Assembly: GCA_000711775.1 (NCBI GenBank)
Contig: ARYC01001125.1
Span: 1-64,000, forward strand
Source: Oxytricha trifallax
Lineage: Eukaryota; Ciliophora; Spirotrichea; Sporadotrichida; Oxytrichidae
Direction of reading: 5' to 3'
DNA length: 64,000 bases
Made by a program: the position numbers and the translations under genes. The stretch's first letter is position 1, and each line of letters opens with the position of its first letter. Below the pieces are notes generated by a model. That model did no database searches, was not told the DNA's origin, and was given only the letters and a program-made list of their open reading frames with translations. This document shows, piece by piece, positions 45,062-56,986 of this stretch.

Positions 45062-48000
45062 TCAATAATTTAATAAAGTTTAATCTAATTTAGAAAAATT
45101 TCGGAGGTAAATTTTTAATTAAGTTATTAGGGTTTAAATTATTTAGTTAGCAAATTAAGATTATCTAGCTCTGGATTAAAGTCCCATATTGTAACTTATT
45201 TATTCTCTAACATCACTTCCAATATATGAACTATCAGGATGATTAGTTATTTTATCAGTTCTATTAGTAAGTGGCTCGTCATCTTTAAACTCTTCTTCTG
45301 CAATCGGTTACTAAATTAGACCACTATTTATTTTTGAGATCATCTCTTGCTCTATAAGATTTTCAATTGATTGAGTATCCAATTGCGATATATCGCTGAC
45401 ACTAGATTTACTAACTGAATTATCTGATTAGTTGAAATTAGGTCTATTTTAAGCCAATTCCTTTTTAGTTTAGATCTTTTGGTACTTTTTAGTGCTTTTC
45501 TTTACTAAAGATCTTGTTCTTTAAAGTTCATTTAACATTTCTCTATTCTAAGGCTCTTTCTATAATATTTGTTTTATAGGTGAAGCTTTTCTATTCTAGA
45601 GCGAATGTTTACTAGGTGATCTTGTATCCTAATTTATATTACTATTTTTATTATCTGGAATTGCTATTTTTAATTCATCTTGATTTTACTAATTTGGAAT
45701 ATCGTTGTCTAATTCTTCGTTTTGTTCCATTTTTTCAATTTTTCTCATTAACTTTCTTTTTGCTACAACGTATCTCATGTGATTAAATGCGACTTCAGCA
45801 GCTGCTTGATGCAGTGAAGTAAAATAAACCTTGCAAATACAATATATTGACTTACTTATAATTATTTGGTAAATTTTTCTGTTTAATTGTCCTTCTATTA
45901 ATTTTTCTTGGAGTCCTCCAGCTTTTATTCCTTATTCTGAACTTATTAGACAGCATCAATTGCTTATGCATCATCATTAAATTTAAGTTTGTTGATTTCT
46001 TATTGCATTTTACCTTTGAAATTTTCTTCTCTCTGTTTAGTAGACTGTCTCAAAAAATTGTTAGGGACGTCAGGATTTTAGTCCTTGCTCTCCTCGGAAA
46101 GCTATTCTTGCTTTTCTTCCTTCTCTTTTTTAATGAAGTTTTCATGTACCATTAATCTTAGAGATAGGGCATCAAGGACATCTAAAAATTGGTAATCTTG
46201 GAAGTTGTTGTATGTGGGGAGGTCTAAGCTGATTATAAATTTCTCCTACATAGACTTACTGCCTTAATAGCTCTTTTAAAAAATAATAAAAACTCTGATC
46301 AAATCCAAGAGGGAGACCTAATTTGAACAATAAAGGCTTTAGTTAAGCTATTGGTATAAAAGTAGTGGCCTCTGGATCAAAATCAGACCAAATTTTTCTG
46401 AAATGTGCTAAGCTATCATTATTAAACATCCTATTACAATTATAAAAAATAAATATAGATGAGAAGTTTTGAAAATTCAAATTAACCTAGATCTAATTTC
46501 ACCGCAATATTCTCCTTTCTTTAGGTATCCTCAAAACCTTGCAAAATAATAGCAATAAATAGATTCAAAAATATCAAATTGACAAATAGTACATAACTGT
46601 AGAAAAATATCATAGCTGTAGCACCTAATCCACATCCTGCAGTCTAACCTTAATTTTTGACGTATAATATATTATACTAGTATTTCCCTTAAAAAATTAA
46701 ATTATAATCCAAGTAGCTTGGAAATTCTATACATTAGTAAGTTATGCTATTTGGCTAGGTAAAAGCATCCATGATTTAATCCCAAGCATCACCAGTAGAT
46801 ATAACGAATAAAGTAAGAAAAGCATTAAAGAAATTTTCGAAATTGATAACATCATTCATTACTCCATTTCTTTTAACATCCGCAAAAAGGAACACTCCCA
46901 ATACCGAATACAAGTATAAAAGCAATAGTAAACCATAGTAAAAATTCTAAAAAGTTAATTCATCATAATTCAAGTTTAACAGTCCTACTACATTTGCAAG
47001 AGCTGGTAAAGTGACTAAAAATGTGTTAAATACCAATCTTAAGCTTTAAGCCTTTTTCACCAATCTAAACACTCTTGATATTCTAAAAGCTCTAATAATA
47101 GTTGTTGCGCCACCCAAAGAAAGTGATGTAAAAGCTGTCAAAAAGACACTTAGAAAAGACCCCATAAAAATTACAAAATCAAAAATGTTCCAACCATCCC
47201 TGAAGTAAGCTCTTCCTAAAGCAGTAATTTTTATCACAGCTTCCATTGCAAAAAATTGCTGTGAAAATGTAATTTATAATATCAGTCGCATAGTCTAATG
47301 AGTCAGGCTGTTAATACCATTTTAGAGTTAAAACCAAAGTATTTTAAAAGTATACATATGAAAATAAATACATCGAAGGATATGTTGTTTTAAATTTTGA
47401 AGCATAGCTTTCTTATATAGCTTTAAGGAATCTAGAGCTTCTTTTGTGGTTTTGAATTTATAACGAGAAGTCTTGTATCAATCCACTCTTTTTAATTATC
47501 TGTTAGTAAGTTGTTGCCTCCTATCTTATCTTTTTCTCTATTAAAAGTTGAGATTACAACACCGACGAATAGATTAAGCAAGAAAAATCCTCCCACTATT
47601 ATAAAGAATATGAAGAAAAGTACCCAATAAACATTATTCTTGTTCACCATGACATAATCGATTTCTGTTGCTGCAATACCTGAATACATAACTGTGGACC
47701 AACCAGAAGTACTAGACATTTGAAACATCGTTTAAACAGAATCTAATATATTATCAAATCCATATTAGCTATTCATCCAAGTCCCCCCTGCATTGATACA
47801 TTCCCATTTTTAATTAATCACCAAAATATTTGGAAGTGTAATCCCAGTTGTATTGCAAAAAAAGAATTTGCCTTTAAAGTAACTAGTTGCTATGATTCCG
47901 AAAATCAAGAAAAATAGCAGTGTAATGATTGTTACATTTGCAATACTTGGAATCGCTTTTGCTAAAGCTTTAACTGCAACTTTTAATCCTTTATTTCTAC

Positions 48001-51000
48001 TAATTAACCTTAATGGCCTAGTTACTCTTAAAACTTTAATAACCTGAATATTTCCAACAAGTGTGGTTAAGGAAATTATCGAGAAAATTCTGATAATAAA
48101 ATCAAGCATATTCCAAGGATTTCTCAAATAGCTTGGTCGTCCATTAATAATTAATCCAAAAGCTAAGATTTTCAGAAAGCTTTCCAAACTAAATACTGAA
48201 GTTGTTATAACATCAATCTAATTCAAAGCAAATTGTAATTAACCATTTGGATCATTTAGGGGATTTTCTAAAGCCAATTAAACTGATGAAATCAAGATGA
48301 CTATTATGATAAAGTAATCAAATTTACTGTTTGTTACAACATCAAAAATGAACTATCTAAACTTGCTTTGAATAGAAAGCAAGTAAAGTGATTTTCCATC
48401 AAGATACAAATCATTATCAATTCCAGATATTGAAGAAGAATGATTGAGCTTTTTTACAATCGTTGAAGAATTTTCATTCAAACTATTTGAGGTGTTATCT
48501 GATGGAGTTATTCTAGCACCTTAAGTAATACTTATAGTTGAACTCTTTATTCTGTTTGCCTATTTATTCCTTTTTCTTTTTGTTAACTCATCCTCCAAAC
48601 AGAAGAATTCAGTTAACTTTAGTTAAATGTAACTCAAGAACTATTCAATTTTTGTAACTTTTGGCTTTGTATCCTTACTCTCTTCAAATTTTTACTTAAT
48701 TTCTTAGCTTAGAGAATCTTCATCAAAATTTTCGAGTAAAATAGCAAGGAAAAGATTTAGAAGGATCTTCTTCCCTATTATAATGATTGATAAGAAAAAT
48801 ATGGTTGAAACTATGCTGTCAGTTGCTCGGTAATAAATAAAGTATATGCCTGACCATCCATCGTTAGTTAGAACAACAAAAACTGTGGTAAATGCTTCTA
48901 AAAAATTGTTAAAGTTTGAAGGTGGATCTATTCCATTTTCCATATCGATTAAACCTGCTGAATTAAACTTAGCTTTAAAAGCAAACATTTCCATTCCTAA
49001 AAGTGAGTACACAAAAATGAATAGGAAAAGCAGAATTGAAAATGTGCTCACATCTTTTAATGTCTTCCAAATAGTTTTCAATAGCTGTTACAGCTTCTTC
49101 CAAGATTTTGCAAGCTTAAATATTCTCAATAGCCTAAAAGCTCTTAATGCTGTAAATGCTCCTCCATTGCTAGAACTTAAAAGGTAAGAAACTAGAAAAA
49201 TAAACTGGTTTTTTGTTCAGAACAATTAATAAAGTGTAAATTTATATTATGAAACGAACAAGTCGATAACACTTGATAAAACAATAAGGCAATCAAAACT
49301 GTTAAAAGGATCAATGAAATAAGATTTTAACCCCAGTCCAATCATTTTTATAAGCATTTCTGAAATAAAGGTCATTGTGAAAAGAATATTAACATTTTCT
49401 AATTTGCTATTAAGTTCAACATTTTCAGGATACTTATCTAATGATAGAATCACAGTATTTACTACTATTGCAAAAGAAATGAATCCTGAAAATAGGCTAT
49501 GTTTTTAAATCATAAAAGCCAATTTGAAAATTTTGTTCTTTTCTGCTCTATACTCAGTTTTAAAGTTTCTATAGTGTTTTGATAAATCTTGTTACTATCT
49601 CTAGACCTTTAGTCCAAGCCTCAAAGAAGCCAACTATCTCAAACTTGTAGGCTAATTTGGATTTTATTTGTCTTTTAGGTATTAGTCTTTAGTTTCTTGA
49701 AGCAAGTCTTGAAAGAATTCCTCTTTAGTTTGCTATTCTTCACGCTTTTTATCTAAGAAATTTCTGAAAGCTGATGTAACTTTCGAAGTATCAGTATTTG
49801 GATCTATGTCTTAATCCTGTTAATTGTCTCCATCTTTTTTGTATTTTTACTCTGCTATCTATTGCAAAAAGAAGCTCATTCCCTTAGTCTCTGACTTTTT
49901 AACACTTGATGATTGTTTTTCTATAGGATTTTACTTGGCTGATTTAGGACTAGCGTCCTCGTTCAAATCTTCTTCAATAGTTTGTCTGTTTTATTTTGAG
50001 GGGAGGTGAACGGCTGTTTGAGATTACTTTGAAAAGAGATTCACAACTTTCCTCTTCATTAAAAAACTCTTTTTTAAAATAAAATTAGATGGTAGATATC
50101 AATTTATTAAATGTAAAAAATTTGAAGTAGAATATGATTCTATATAGCTGATTTTATATAATTCTTATGATAATAAAGCATTTCTACTAAAGTTTTAATC
50201 CAAATAGCATTTGAATACTATTATTTTTGTTTAATAAATATTTTGTGTTTAAATTGCCATAGGTCTTAAGAAGCTTAAATCTACATTATTATTCTTTTCA
50301 TCATCTTTATCTATAGTCTATGGCCCATCCTCTCTCTAAGCTTTAAACCCTTATGCAATATTTTCGATAGTTCTCCCAGTATTTTCAGCAGTCACATCTA
50401 CCAACATATCTTTGGATATATCATCCATTCCTATTAGACCTCTCTTTGAAAGCTCTAGTACTGAGAATCGTCTTTATTAATTTCTACCTTTTGCGATGTT
50501 TAGTAAGTTAAGATTTAGTTTAACAGTAGATTGGTTTACTTTGGGTTTCAAGTTCCTTTCTGAAGAGTATAAATCAATTGAATTCTGATTTTGTTAAGGG
50601 TCTACTTAATGCGAATTGTTTATTGAGTTGAAATTGTTATTCAAAAAATTTAACAGTTTAATCAATTTCATTAAATCAAAAATAGACAAGAACTTTATTG
50701 TCTTATAGAAGGCAAGTGTATTGTTTAATTTTATGCTTTAATAAAAAGCATTAATTCACAAAAAATACTTTATTTTTTAAATTAGTAGGCTCCTAATCCC
50801 AATTTTATTTTTCATCATCGAATTGCTCAATTTATATATCCTATATCTACTGCTTTGCATTTTCTCTCTCAATTTGAAGTTAATCTTTTTTTTATACTAA
50901 AAAATAAAATACTTAAAACTCTTCATCCTCTTCATCTTGCAATTCTTGCATGTCCTCATCTAACTTATTTGACTCAAGCTTCATGATTTCTTCGTCTATT

Positions 51001-52655
51001 TCCCTCTTTTAGATGTTGATAAAAGCTTGAATAATAACTGCTAAAATTAAGTTCATCAGAAAGTATGAGCCAACCACCACAATCATAATGCAATAAAAAG
51101 CTCCTAGAAATGGTATATCTCCGTCCATTAGATCAAGCATAAGTTGTGTCCAACCATCTGTAGTTACTATAATAAAATTAAAATCAAATAGCCAATATCT
51201 TTATTATATCTGGAAGACACCAAGAAGAGAAGAGCCCACATCATTAAAAGTAGTTATTCCATAGTTAATTATAGGGTTTTAATCAATTCCCTCACTTAAT
51301 AAGTCAATGTCATGTTCGCTCGGGTTACCACAGTATTCGTTATTTGGACAAGTATATAATCCCAGACCTGTTTTAGTACAAACTCTTATAGCTGAAGTAT
51401 CAATTGCCCAAGTGTCTGGAGTCTCTGGTAGAGGATTAAGTCTGCATTGGTTGTATAAGACCCCTTAATATTAGTGTGTGCCTAATATTGCAAAGAGCAA
51501 GAATATAAAGAGTAAGAATATCGTGACATTGAAGAAATCTGGAATAGATTAGATCAGAGCAGTTACATGTTTCTTTAAACCTAAAACACATTATAAATAA
51601 TAAGTGGGATAACTATATTCATACCTGGTATAGCATTAATACTTCTCAAAGGTCTCAAGACTCTTAAAACTCTTAAGGATTTTAACCTAACTGATCCAGG
51701 CAATATTTCGAGAATTCTATAATATGTTCATTATTTCTATAAATAGAACTTACCCTGAAACAACAACTGCAAAATCGATAAGATTCCATCCAACTCTGAG
51801 ATATGCCTTCCTGTGTATAACAAATCCATAAGCTACTATCTTAAGTGCACATTCGAGAGCGAATATTATAGTGAAAAAGAGTCCTAAACTATCCATAAAT
51901 TAGTTCCATTACAAACTTGAGTCTCTATCATTGTAATCATAAAAGACTAAAGTAGATATTTATTTTCAACTAATGGGATTTTTAAATTAAATAGTTACAT
52001 AAAATTAAAGTAGCTGAATTCATTAAAATCATTAAAAGGATGAATGCTTCAAAATACCTATAATTTTTAACATTTAAATTACTTATTACTTGGATTATTA
52101 ACATGATTAAAAATGGAATCAGATTAGATCAATATTGTAAGAATAAATTGGGAAAAAAGTTATAATTAAAATAATAATTGTTCAAAGTTGTGGCAGTTAA
52201 CTTTCTAGAAACCTAGACAATATGGTACATGCACGAAAGAGAACTTAAAATTAGCTGGACTTTACTATTGGCGGTACCTCTCTATCGCATCCCTAGAGCG
52301 AGATAGCTTGACCTTATTTTTGGATAATTTGTTTAGTTGAATTGCCAATTGTAAAGTCCTGCTGATTTTGAATTCTCTATCGAACAAGTACCATATTTTT
52401 TAGGTTTCCAGAAAGTTAACTGCCACGAATCTGTAACAATTATTAATTTAATTATAATTTTTTCCTTAACTCATATGTATTCTTACAATAAATCTATATT
52501 TAGAACTTACTTCCAATCCACTAGCCAGACAATAGCATATCTAATTGGATTATTTGCACTGAAAATATAAAGAGACTTTTATCATAAGAACTCCTTTTTG
52601 AATGAAATTTAAACACAGCAGATTTCTTCAGAATTACTATTGTAAAAATAAAGAT
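45062..52655 (-). CDS. Four-domain voltage-gated cation channel, alpha-1 type
   Basis: All four repeats lie in order on the minus strand. Domain I 52.6-50.9 kb (S4 [17 protein letters not shown]; pore TTDGWTQLM). Domain II 49.6-48.7 kb (S4 [19 protein letters not shown]; pore LTNDGWSGI). Domain III 48.3-47.5 kb (S4 [19 protein letters not shown]; pore [10 protein letters not shown]). Domain IV 47.3-46.4 kb (S4 [18 protein letters not shown]; pore STGDAWDQIM). A long hydrophilic I-II linker lies at 50.9-49.6 kb; the C-tail is Gln/Lys-rich with an IQ-like [20 protein letters not shown] segment (about 45780), ending near TGA 45062-45064. Roughly 2000 residues. Known: such channels carry the ciliary Ca2+ current in ciliates. 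Introns and IESs are numerous; the start codon was not found. Confidence 0.9.
52130..52500. mobile_element. Long-armed inverted-repeat element (MITE-like), copy 2, within the channel gene
   Basis: About 371 bp. Outer arms (CAATATTGTAAGAATA at 52130; TTCTTACAATA at 52490-52500) and inner arms (GGCAGTTAACTTTC; GAAAGTTAACTGCC) are inverted repeats. The core shares CTTTACTATTGGCGG and CTCTATCGCATCCC with copy 1. One inner arm is deleted: the reverse complement of the GGCGG core is missing on the right. It sits in an interruption between VWLVDWK and [10 protein letters not shown] of domain I. Confidence 0.85.
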
Positions 52656-53020
52656 TTCATAAAATCATAAATTACTTAAATGATTTGTATAAGTTGAAAT
52701 TTACTAAGTCATTGACAATATTATTTTCTAAGTTTTTTATATAATTATTAAATAAAATTATGGCCTTAAATTTAATGCCTTTAATCCATTTATTAAATTA
52801 CTACTTTTTGATGTTTCTGAAAAAATACTTGTTAAGTTTTTGATAAATTTTAAGTCTTGTTCATATCACTCCTGTATGTTCCCTCTCCATTTTCATCGTA
52901 ACTTTAACCATCTCTATTCCAAAAACTAATAATGCTTAAGGCCCCCCCGATGAATATATATGTGATATATATGTAAGGGACGAGCCCTTTTAATTTTTAA
53001 TTTAAATCTTTTTTACAATC

Positions 53021-53356
53021 TCAAATTTGTCCTTTATCTGTCATTTCTTCTATTATATCATGTAACTCGTCCATGAGTTACTTGTTCTTTCTATCTTTTT
53101 GTCTATGTCTCTCCATCTTATGCAAATAGATTTGTTCTTTATAGAACTCTGTGATCTATCTCGATAACTCTACTGCTTCTTCTGCAGGAGTTTAGTAGTA
53201 TCTATCTTAATAGACCGTAAAATCAATGAATTAGTTCAATTAATGTTTAACGTTTTGATTGTTAGTTAGGTGTTGGAAAGATCTCTCCATACATGATTGT
53301 TTGTTGCATAGAAGACACCATGTACTATTGTATTTAAGGTGTGAAAGGTTAGCCAT
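53021..53356 (-). CDS. 111-residue protein with Cys/His motif
   Basis: ATG 53354-53356 (MANLSHLKYNSTWCLLCNKQ) to TGA 53021-53023. It has CLLC, a further Cys and two His (C-x2-C-x5-C...H...H), resembling a single zinc-binding unit, followed by a charged coiled coil (QITEFYKEQIYLHKMERHRQ; LMDELHDIIEEMTDKG). Intact and codon-balanced, unlike the broken frames upstream. It may be an element-encoded DNA-binding protein or an independent gene. Confidence 0.5.
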
Positions 53357-53993
53357 TTTCGTTAGATGTTACTATTAAATATATTATAGTTATTAATCCC
53401 TTAAGTTATTAATACTAAAAATTTTTACTTAGGAAGTATATCTTAGTTTTATTGGTTGAATGTCAGATTTATAGTATTATATCTATGGGGTTTAGGGATT
53501 TTGGTGTCTCGGGGTTTTGTGGTATTCCACCGTAGCTGGTTAAAGGACCTTTTTGGTTGTAGTGGAGGTCCTTGTTTGTTATTATAGTATGCAACAATGT
53601 TGTATGGTCCCATTGATTACTTGGTATTAAATAGTAGTATTCAAGATATTTGTTCGTTCAGATATTTCCATATTAAGTATCATTTTATGTTTGGGTGATT
53701 CACCTAATATCTTTGATAAATATTTTTTGGTGATTCATGAGTGATTCCATAATTTTTTTCCTTGGGTGATTCTAATTATGTCTTAAGATTTATAGGAGTG
53801 ATTCCTCAAATATCTTGGGTCAGATGGGATTTATCATTGGCTCCTATTTAGTAAATGTGATGTGGTGCCAATGGTGAAATAGTAGTTGTTTTCTCCTCAA
53901 CATTAACAACTTGTTCTTTTTATGTTTTTGTTTTTAGGTTGGTGTTATTATTGTGATGGGTTTAGATTTTTGGTTTGTAGAAAGAGGTCGCTT

Positions 53994-54281
53994 TCAGTTT
54001 GTGGGTACTGAAGGTTGTTTTCTTTGTGAAATGTTATCAACATCGAGAATTTCGACTTGAATGGGCGACTAAGTTATTATGGATTTTTGAATGAGGGTTC
54101 TCTATCCCAGTAGAACAGTCTAGGATTGAAATCTCTCATTGGATGAGATTGGAGTGGGCTTGGTTTTTCTGAGGTTCAATGCTTGGTTTGTAGTAGCCTT
54201 ATTGTGTGACTTCATAAAAGTCTCAACTACTTTTGAGTTTATGTTCCTTATTAAGGAAAGAACTACTCGCGTGAAGTACAT
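53994..54281 (-). pseudogene. Broken coding-like frame in candidate element
   Basis: ATG 54279-54281 (MYFTRVVLSLIRNINSK) to TGA 53994-53996, 95 codons. After the TGA, coding-like sequence resumes in another frame (KATSFYKPKIQTHHNNN) and continues with further TGAs to about 53400 (GPYNIVAYYNNKQGPPLQP). It may be one decayed gene or a gene with unremoved inserts. No family recognised. Confidence 0.35.
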
Positions 54282-54577
54282 AGTTAGTTAAAGCCTAAGT
54301 TAGAAAAGTTAGTTTCATGAATCGGATCAGGTTGAGAGAGCCGGAATAACTCCTATAACTATCTGTGGTTTAAATCCCAAAGATTTATTTGTGCCACTCT
54401 AGCGGGAGTTTTTGTTTAGGATCCGTGTGAAAAATTTGTTATTTGGGGCAGTACGACTAATTTTAGTCGCTATGTTCCCTAAATTTTCTAACTTTCTAAT
54501 TTAATAATCCAAAAACTAATTACCATAAATTATTAAAAGGAATTAAAAATCGGAGATAATACTATTTATTAAAATAT

Positions 54578-55425
54578 TCATTTTGCCAAAATCCAGATTT
54601 AATATATCAGGTTCTTGACTCCAATCAACAAGGCTTTCATCGATTTATCTCCCTGCAAATAAAATAATTTATTTATTTTATCAATAATCTAATAAATTCA
54701 AGCTAATTAATTATTTAAATTGTCTCCTAGGTGAGTTATTAAAGCTTTAGACTTTGTGATCTAAATCTAAACTATCTTTATAAATATTTAAGGATTATAT
54801 AACGCTAATTATTAATAGTAATTTTAAAAATAGTAAATGAATAATGTTAATATATGATTTTATGAAAATTAATCATCAGCTTGCAATTCTTCAATGTTAC
54901 TATTGGTATTGTTGTAATTTAATAGTTTTTTGCTTCTCTATGTGTCTCTATGATATATTGAAGAATTTTTCCTGCTCATTGATTTTTCAGGTGACCAAGT
55001 GTCGCTGTTTTTTCGTGACAGCCCTCCAGATTTTAGGCCATTATATTAAATCAAATTTATAAAATATGAACATTAGTCTAATTTTTAAAAACTCCATTGT
55101 ATCTTTAGCTTGGTGTTCCATTTATATTCTGTAAATCTTTATATAATATCTAGTAAATGCTTAAATTAAGATATTAAATAAATATCATTTAAAGTTAAAA
55201 ACCTTAAACATTGATTGTTTTAAATATAAAATAAAGTTAATGACCTAAATATCTCATTGTTTATAATGAGTTTTAGTATATTTATAAATCTTGTAGACTT
55301 AATTTTGCAGTAACTGGAATGCTACGCTTTTCTTTTTCTCTCATTAATCTATCTCTTTTTTATTGCAGTTAATCATTACGACGGCCTGCATAGAGAGCAC
55401 CACCCAGGCCTATTCCTCCTTGCAT
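54578..55425 (-). CDS. Tiny 64-residue protein split by a large IES
   Basis: ATG 55423-55425 (MQGGIGLGGALYAGRRNDQL), Gly-rich then basic helical (QQKRDRLMREKEKRSIPV). The coding sequence resumes after the 641-bp insert (54650-55290) with KSMKALLIGVKNLIYQIW and ends at TGA 54578-54580. The join with pointer ATC gives LSLQDKSMKALLIG in one frame. An AG acceptor-like TTATTTGCAG adjoins the second segment, so an intron is the alternative. No family recognised; the C-terminal part is hydrophobic and may be membrane-associated. Confidence 0.55.
54650..55290. other. 641-bp IES (or intron), pointer ATC
   Basis: ATC at 54647-54649 and 55288-55290. The interior is AT-rich with no supportable gene (a 72-codon + strand frame at 54844-55062 has no coding character). 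It is over three times longer than the coding sequence it splits. Confidence 0.6.
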
Positions 55426-55758
55426 TAATAATTTAAATAATATTAATATTTATTTTTTATGTTCAAATTCAAACCACTTTATCAATAAAATATTAATACT
55501 TCTTAAATTCTTTATAATTATGTTTGTAGTTATTTATTCTAATTTTAAATTAAAAAATCATATTTTTTCATCGAAAAAGATTTAGTATATAAGTAAAGAT
55601 TATATTAAGATTATTTGTCTAATATTGGCATAAGCCCGAGTATTAATTTCCGTACAGCATTAAATAATAATAATAATAATTTGTAATAATTTTTATATAG
55701 AGAAATTTACATTACTATAATTAGGTGAAATTAAGGAAGATATATAATTAATTTAAAT
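55426..55758. other. AT-rich spacer
   Basis: 333 bp, including a short TAA/AAT microsatellite near 55665-55681; no gene. Confidence 0.5.
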
Positions 55759-56835
55759 ATGTTGTGTACTCTGACTACTATTATCATAGCATTTACAGTG
55801 CTATACCAAGGATACAAGTACTTTAAGTGGGCTACTTGCAAGTTAGACTTCACTGGCAAGACTGTTTTTATCACTTGGAGGCAGCAGTGGAATTGGGGAG
55901 CAACTTATTTATAATATTATCAAAGTATTATTATAGGGTATTATAATTTCTATGAGATAAGAATAAATATATGAGTGTCAACTTGCCAAGAGATTTGTTG
56001 AATTGAATGCTAAGGAGGTAGTTATCGCCTCCAGAACTGTCAAAGAACTTGAGAGAGTAAAATCTGAATGCAAAGATCTCTCAAGAGTCAAAGTTATGCA
56101 AATGGATCTTGGCAAGCCAGAGGAATGCCAAAATTATATAAATAAATGAATATCATATTTTAATGAATGCTTGAAGCAAATAGAGGAATACAAGCTCACT
56201 AAACAAGTTGATATCTTAATCAACAATGGAGGGCTTTCAATGAGAGAAGAATTTAAGAAAACTGAATTTTCTACTTGTTAATATATGATGAATACAAACT
56301 GCATGTCTCATATTGACATATTAAATTTTAATTATTTCAATCAATTTATTATGCTATTGCACTTGTTAAAGGATTCTTACCAATGATGATGAGCTAGAAA
56401 AGTGGCCATATCGTGAATATTTTATCGATTTCAGGTTTAATGGGGGTGCCAGTTAGAACTATGTATTGTGCCTCAAAGTTTGCAATGGATGGTTTCTCTA
56501 AGTCTCTCAGACCAGAAGTTAAGCCCTATGGAATCTAGATAACTTAAGTATACCCATCATATGTATCCACAAACATTTCTAAGAATGCAGCAACTGGCTC
56601 AGGCTAAGCCTTCGGAGTGGTAGATGGAAACATTAAGAGTGGCATGCCTGTAGATGTTGCAGCAGATATGATTCTCAAGGCTATTCAGCTAAGAAGAGAT
56701 GAGATTGTAGTTGCAAACGCATTCTATAGATTTATTCCTAGACTTGCATTCTTGTCTGATACAATCAATAACATCGCTGGAGATTTCAAGTACAAGAGTC
56801 AAATTAGAGTCATGAAAGACGCTAAACTAGAGTGA
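55759..56835 (+). CDS. Short-chain dehydrogenase/reductase (DHRS7-like)
   Basis: ATG 55759 (MLCTLTTIIIAFTVLYQGYK, an N-terminal membrane anchor) to TGA 56833-56835, about 300 residues. Classical SDR features: the Rossmann TGGSSGIG motif (about 55870-55895), INNGG (the NNAG motif, about 56220), the catalytic Ser region SISGLMG, and YCASK (about 56470). The C-terminal half (YPSYVSTNISKNAATGSG) matches the DHRS7 group. Known: NAD(P)H-dependent oxidoreductases, here likely membrane-bound in the ER. Three IESs with clear pointers interrupt it. One extra base at 55873-55876 (ACTTGG) puts the glycine motif out of frame as written. Confidence 0.88.
55907..55984. other. IES in SDR gene, pointer CAACTT
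   Basis: 78 bp; CAACTT at 55901-55906 and 55979-55984. Excision gives GIGEQLAKRFVELNAKEV, the expected SDR continuation. Confidence 0.88.
56129..56170. other. IES in SDR gene, pointer GAATGC
   Basis: 42 bp; GAATGC at 56123-56128 and 56165-56170; removes an in-frame TGA and gives KPEECLKQIEEYKL. Confidence 0.85.
56316..56359. other. IES in SDR gene, pointer TATTG
   Basis: 44 bp; TATTG at 56311-56315 and 56355-56359. Removal corrects the frame (44 is not a multiple of 3) and gives NTNCMSHIALVKGFLPMM. Confidence 0.85.
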
Positions 56836-56986
56836 CGTGGAAAACTTGAAAATGACGATGTATTAAAGAAATTAACTTAATTTATTAAAAACTCTAAATT
56901 ATAATTAAATTACTCATTTAATAAATGTTGTCAAATCTTTTTCCAATCCATATTTTAATATACAATGTGAGCTGGTGTATTCTTTT

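Larger units (their letters stand above)
52940..54490. mobile_element. Candidate degenerate germline element (unclassified)
   Basis: The composition differs from neighbours: GC-richer, few A-runs, strong strand asymmetry (T and G on the + strand). The minus strand holds several coding-like blocks broken by TGA and frame changes, plus one clean ORF (53021-53356). One edge carries a C-run/TA-palindrome motif (52940-52991) that recurs at 44606-44661; near the other edge is a stem-loop CGACTAATTTTAGTCG (54449-54464). No transposase motif recognised, so the class is unknown. Confidence 0.4.

Noticed and set aside
49824..50070. Separate gene starting with ATG near 50060 ([12 protein letters not shown])
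   Set aside because: The frame continues smoothly into domain II, and domain I lies upstream in the same direction; this is the I-II linker of one channel.
54844..55062. 72-codon + strand ORF
   Set aside because: It lies inside the large AT-rich insert of the minus-strand mini-gene and has no coding character.
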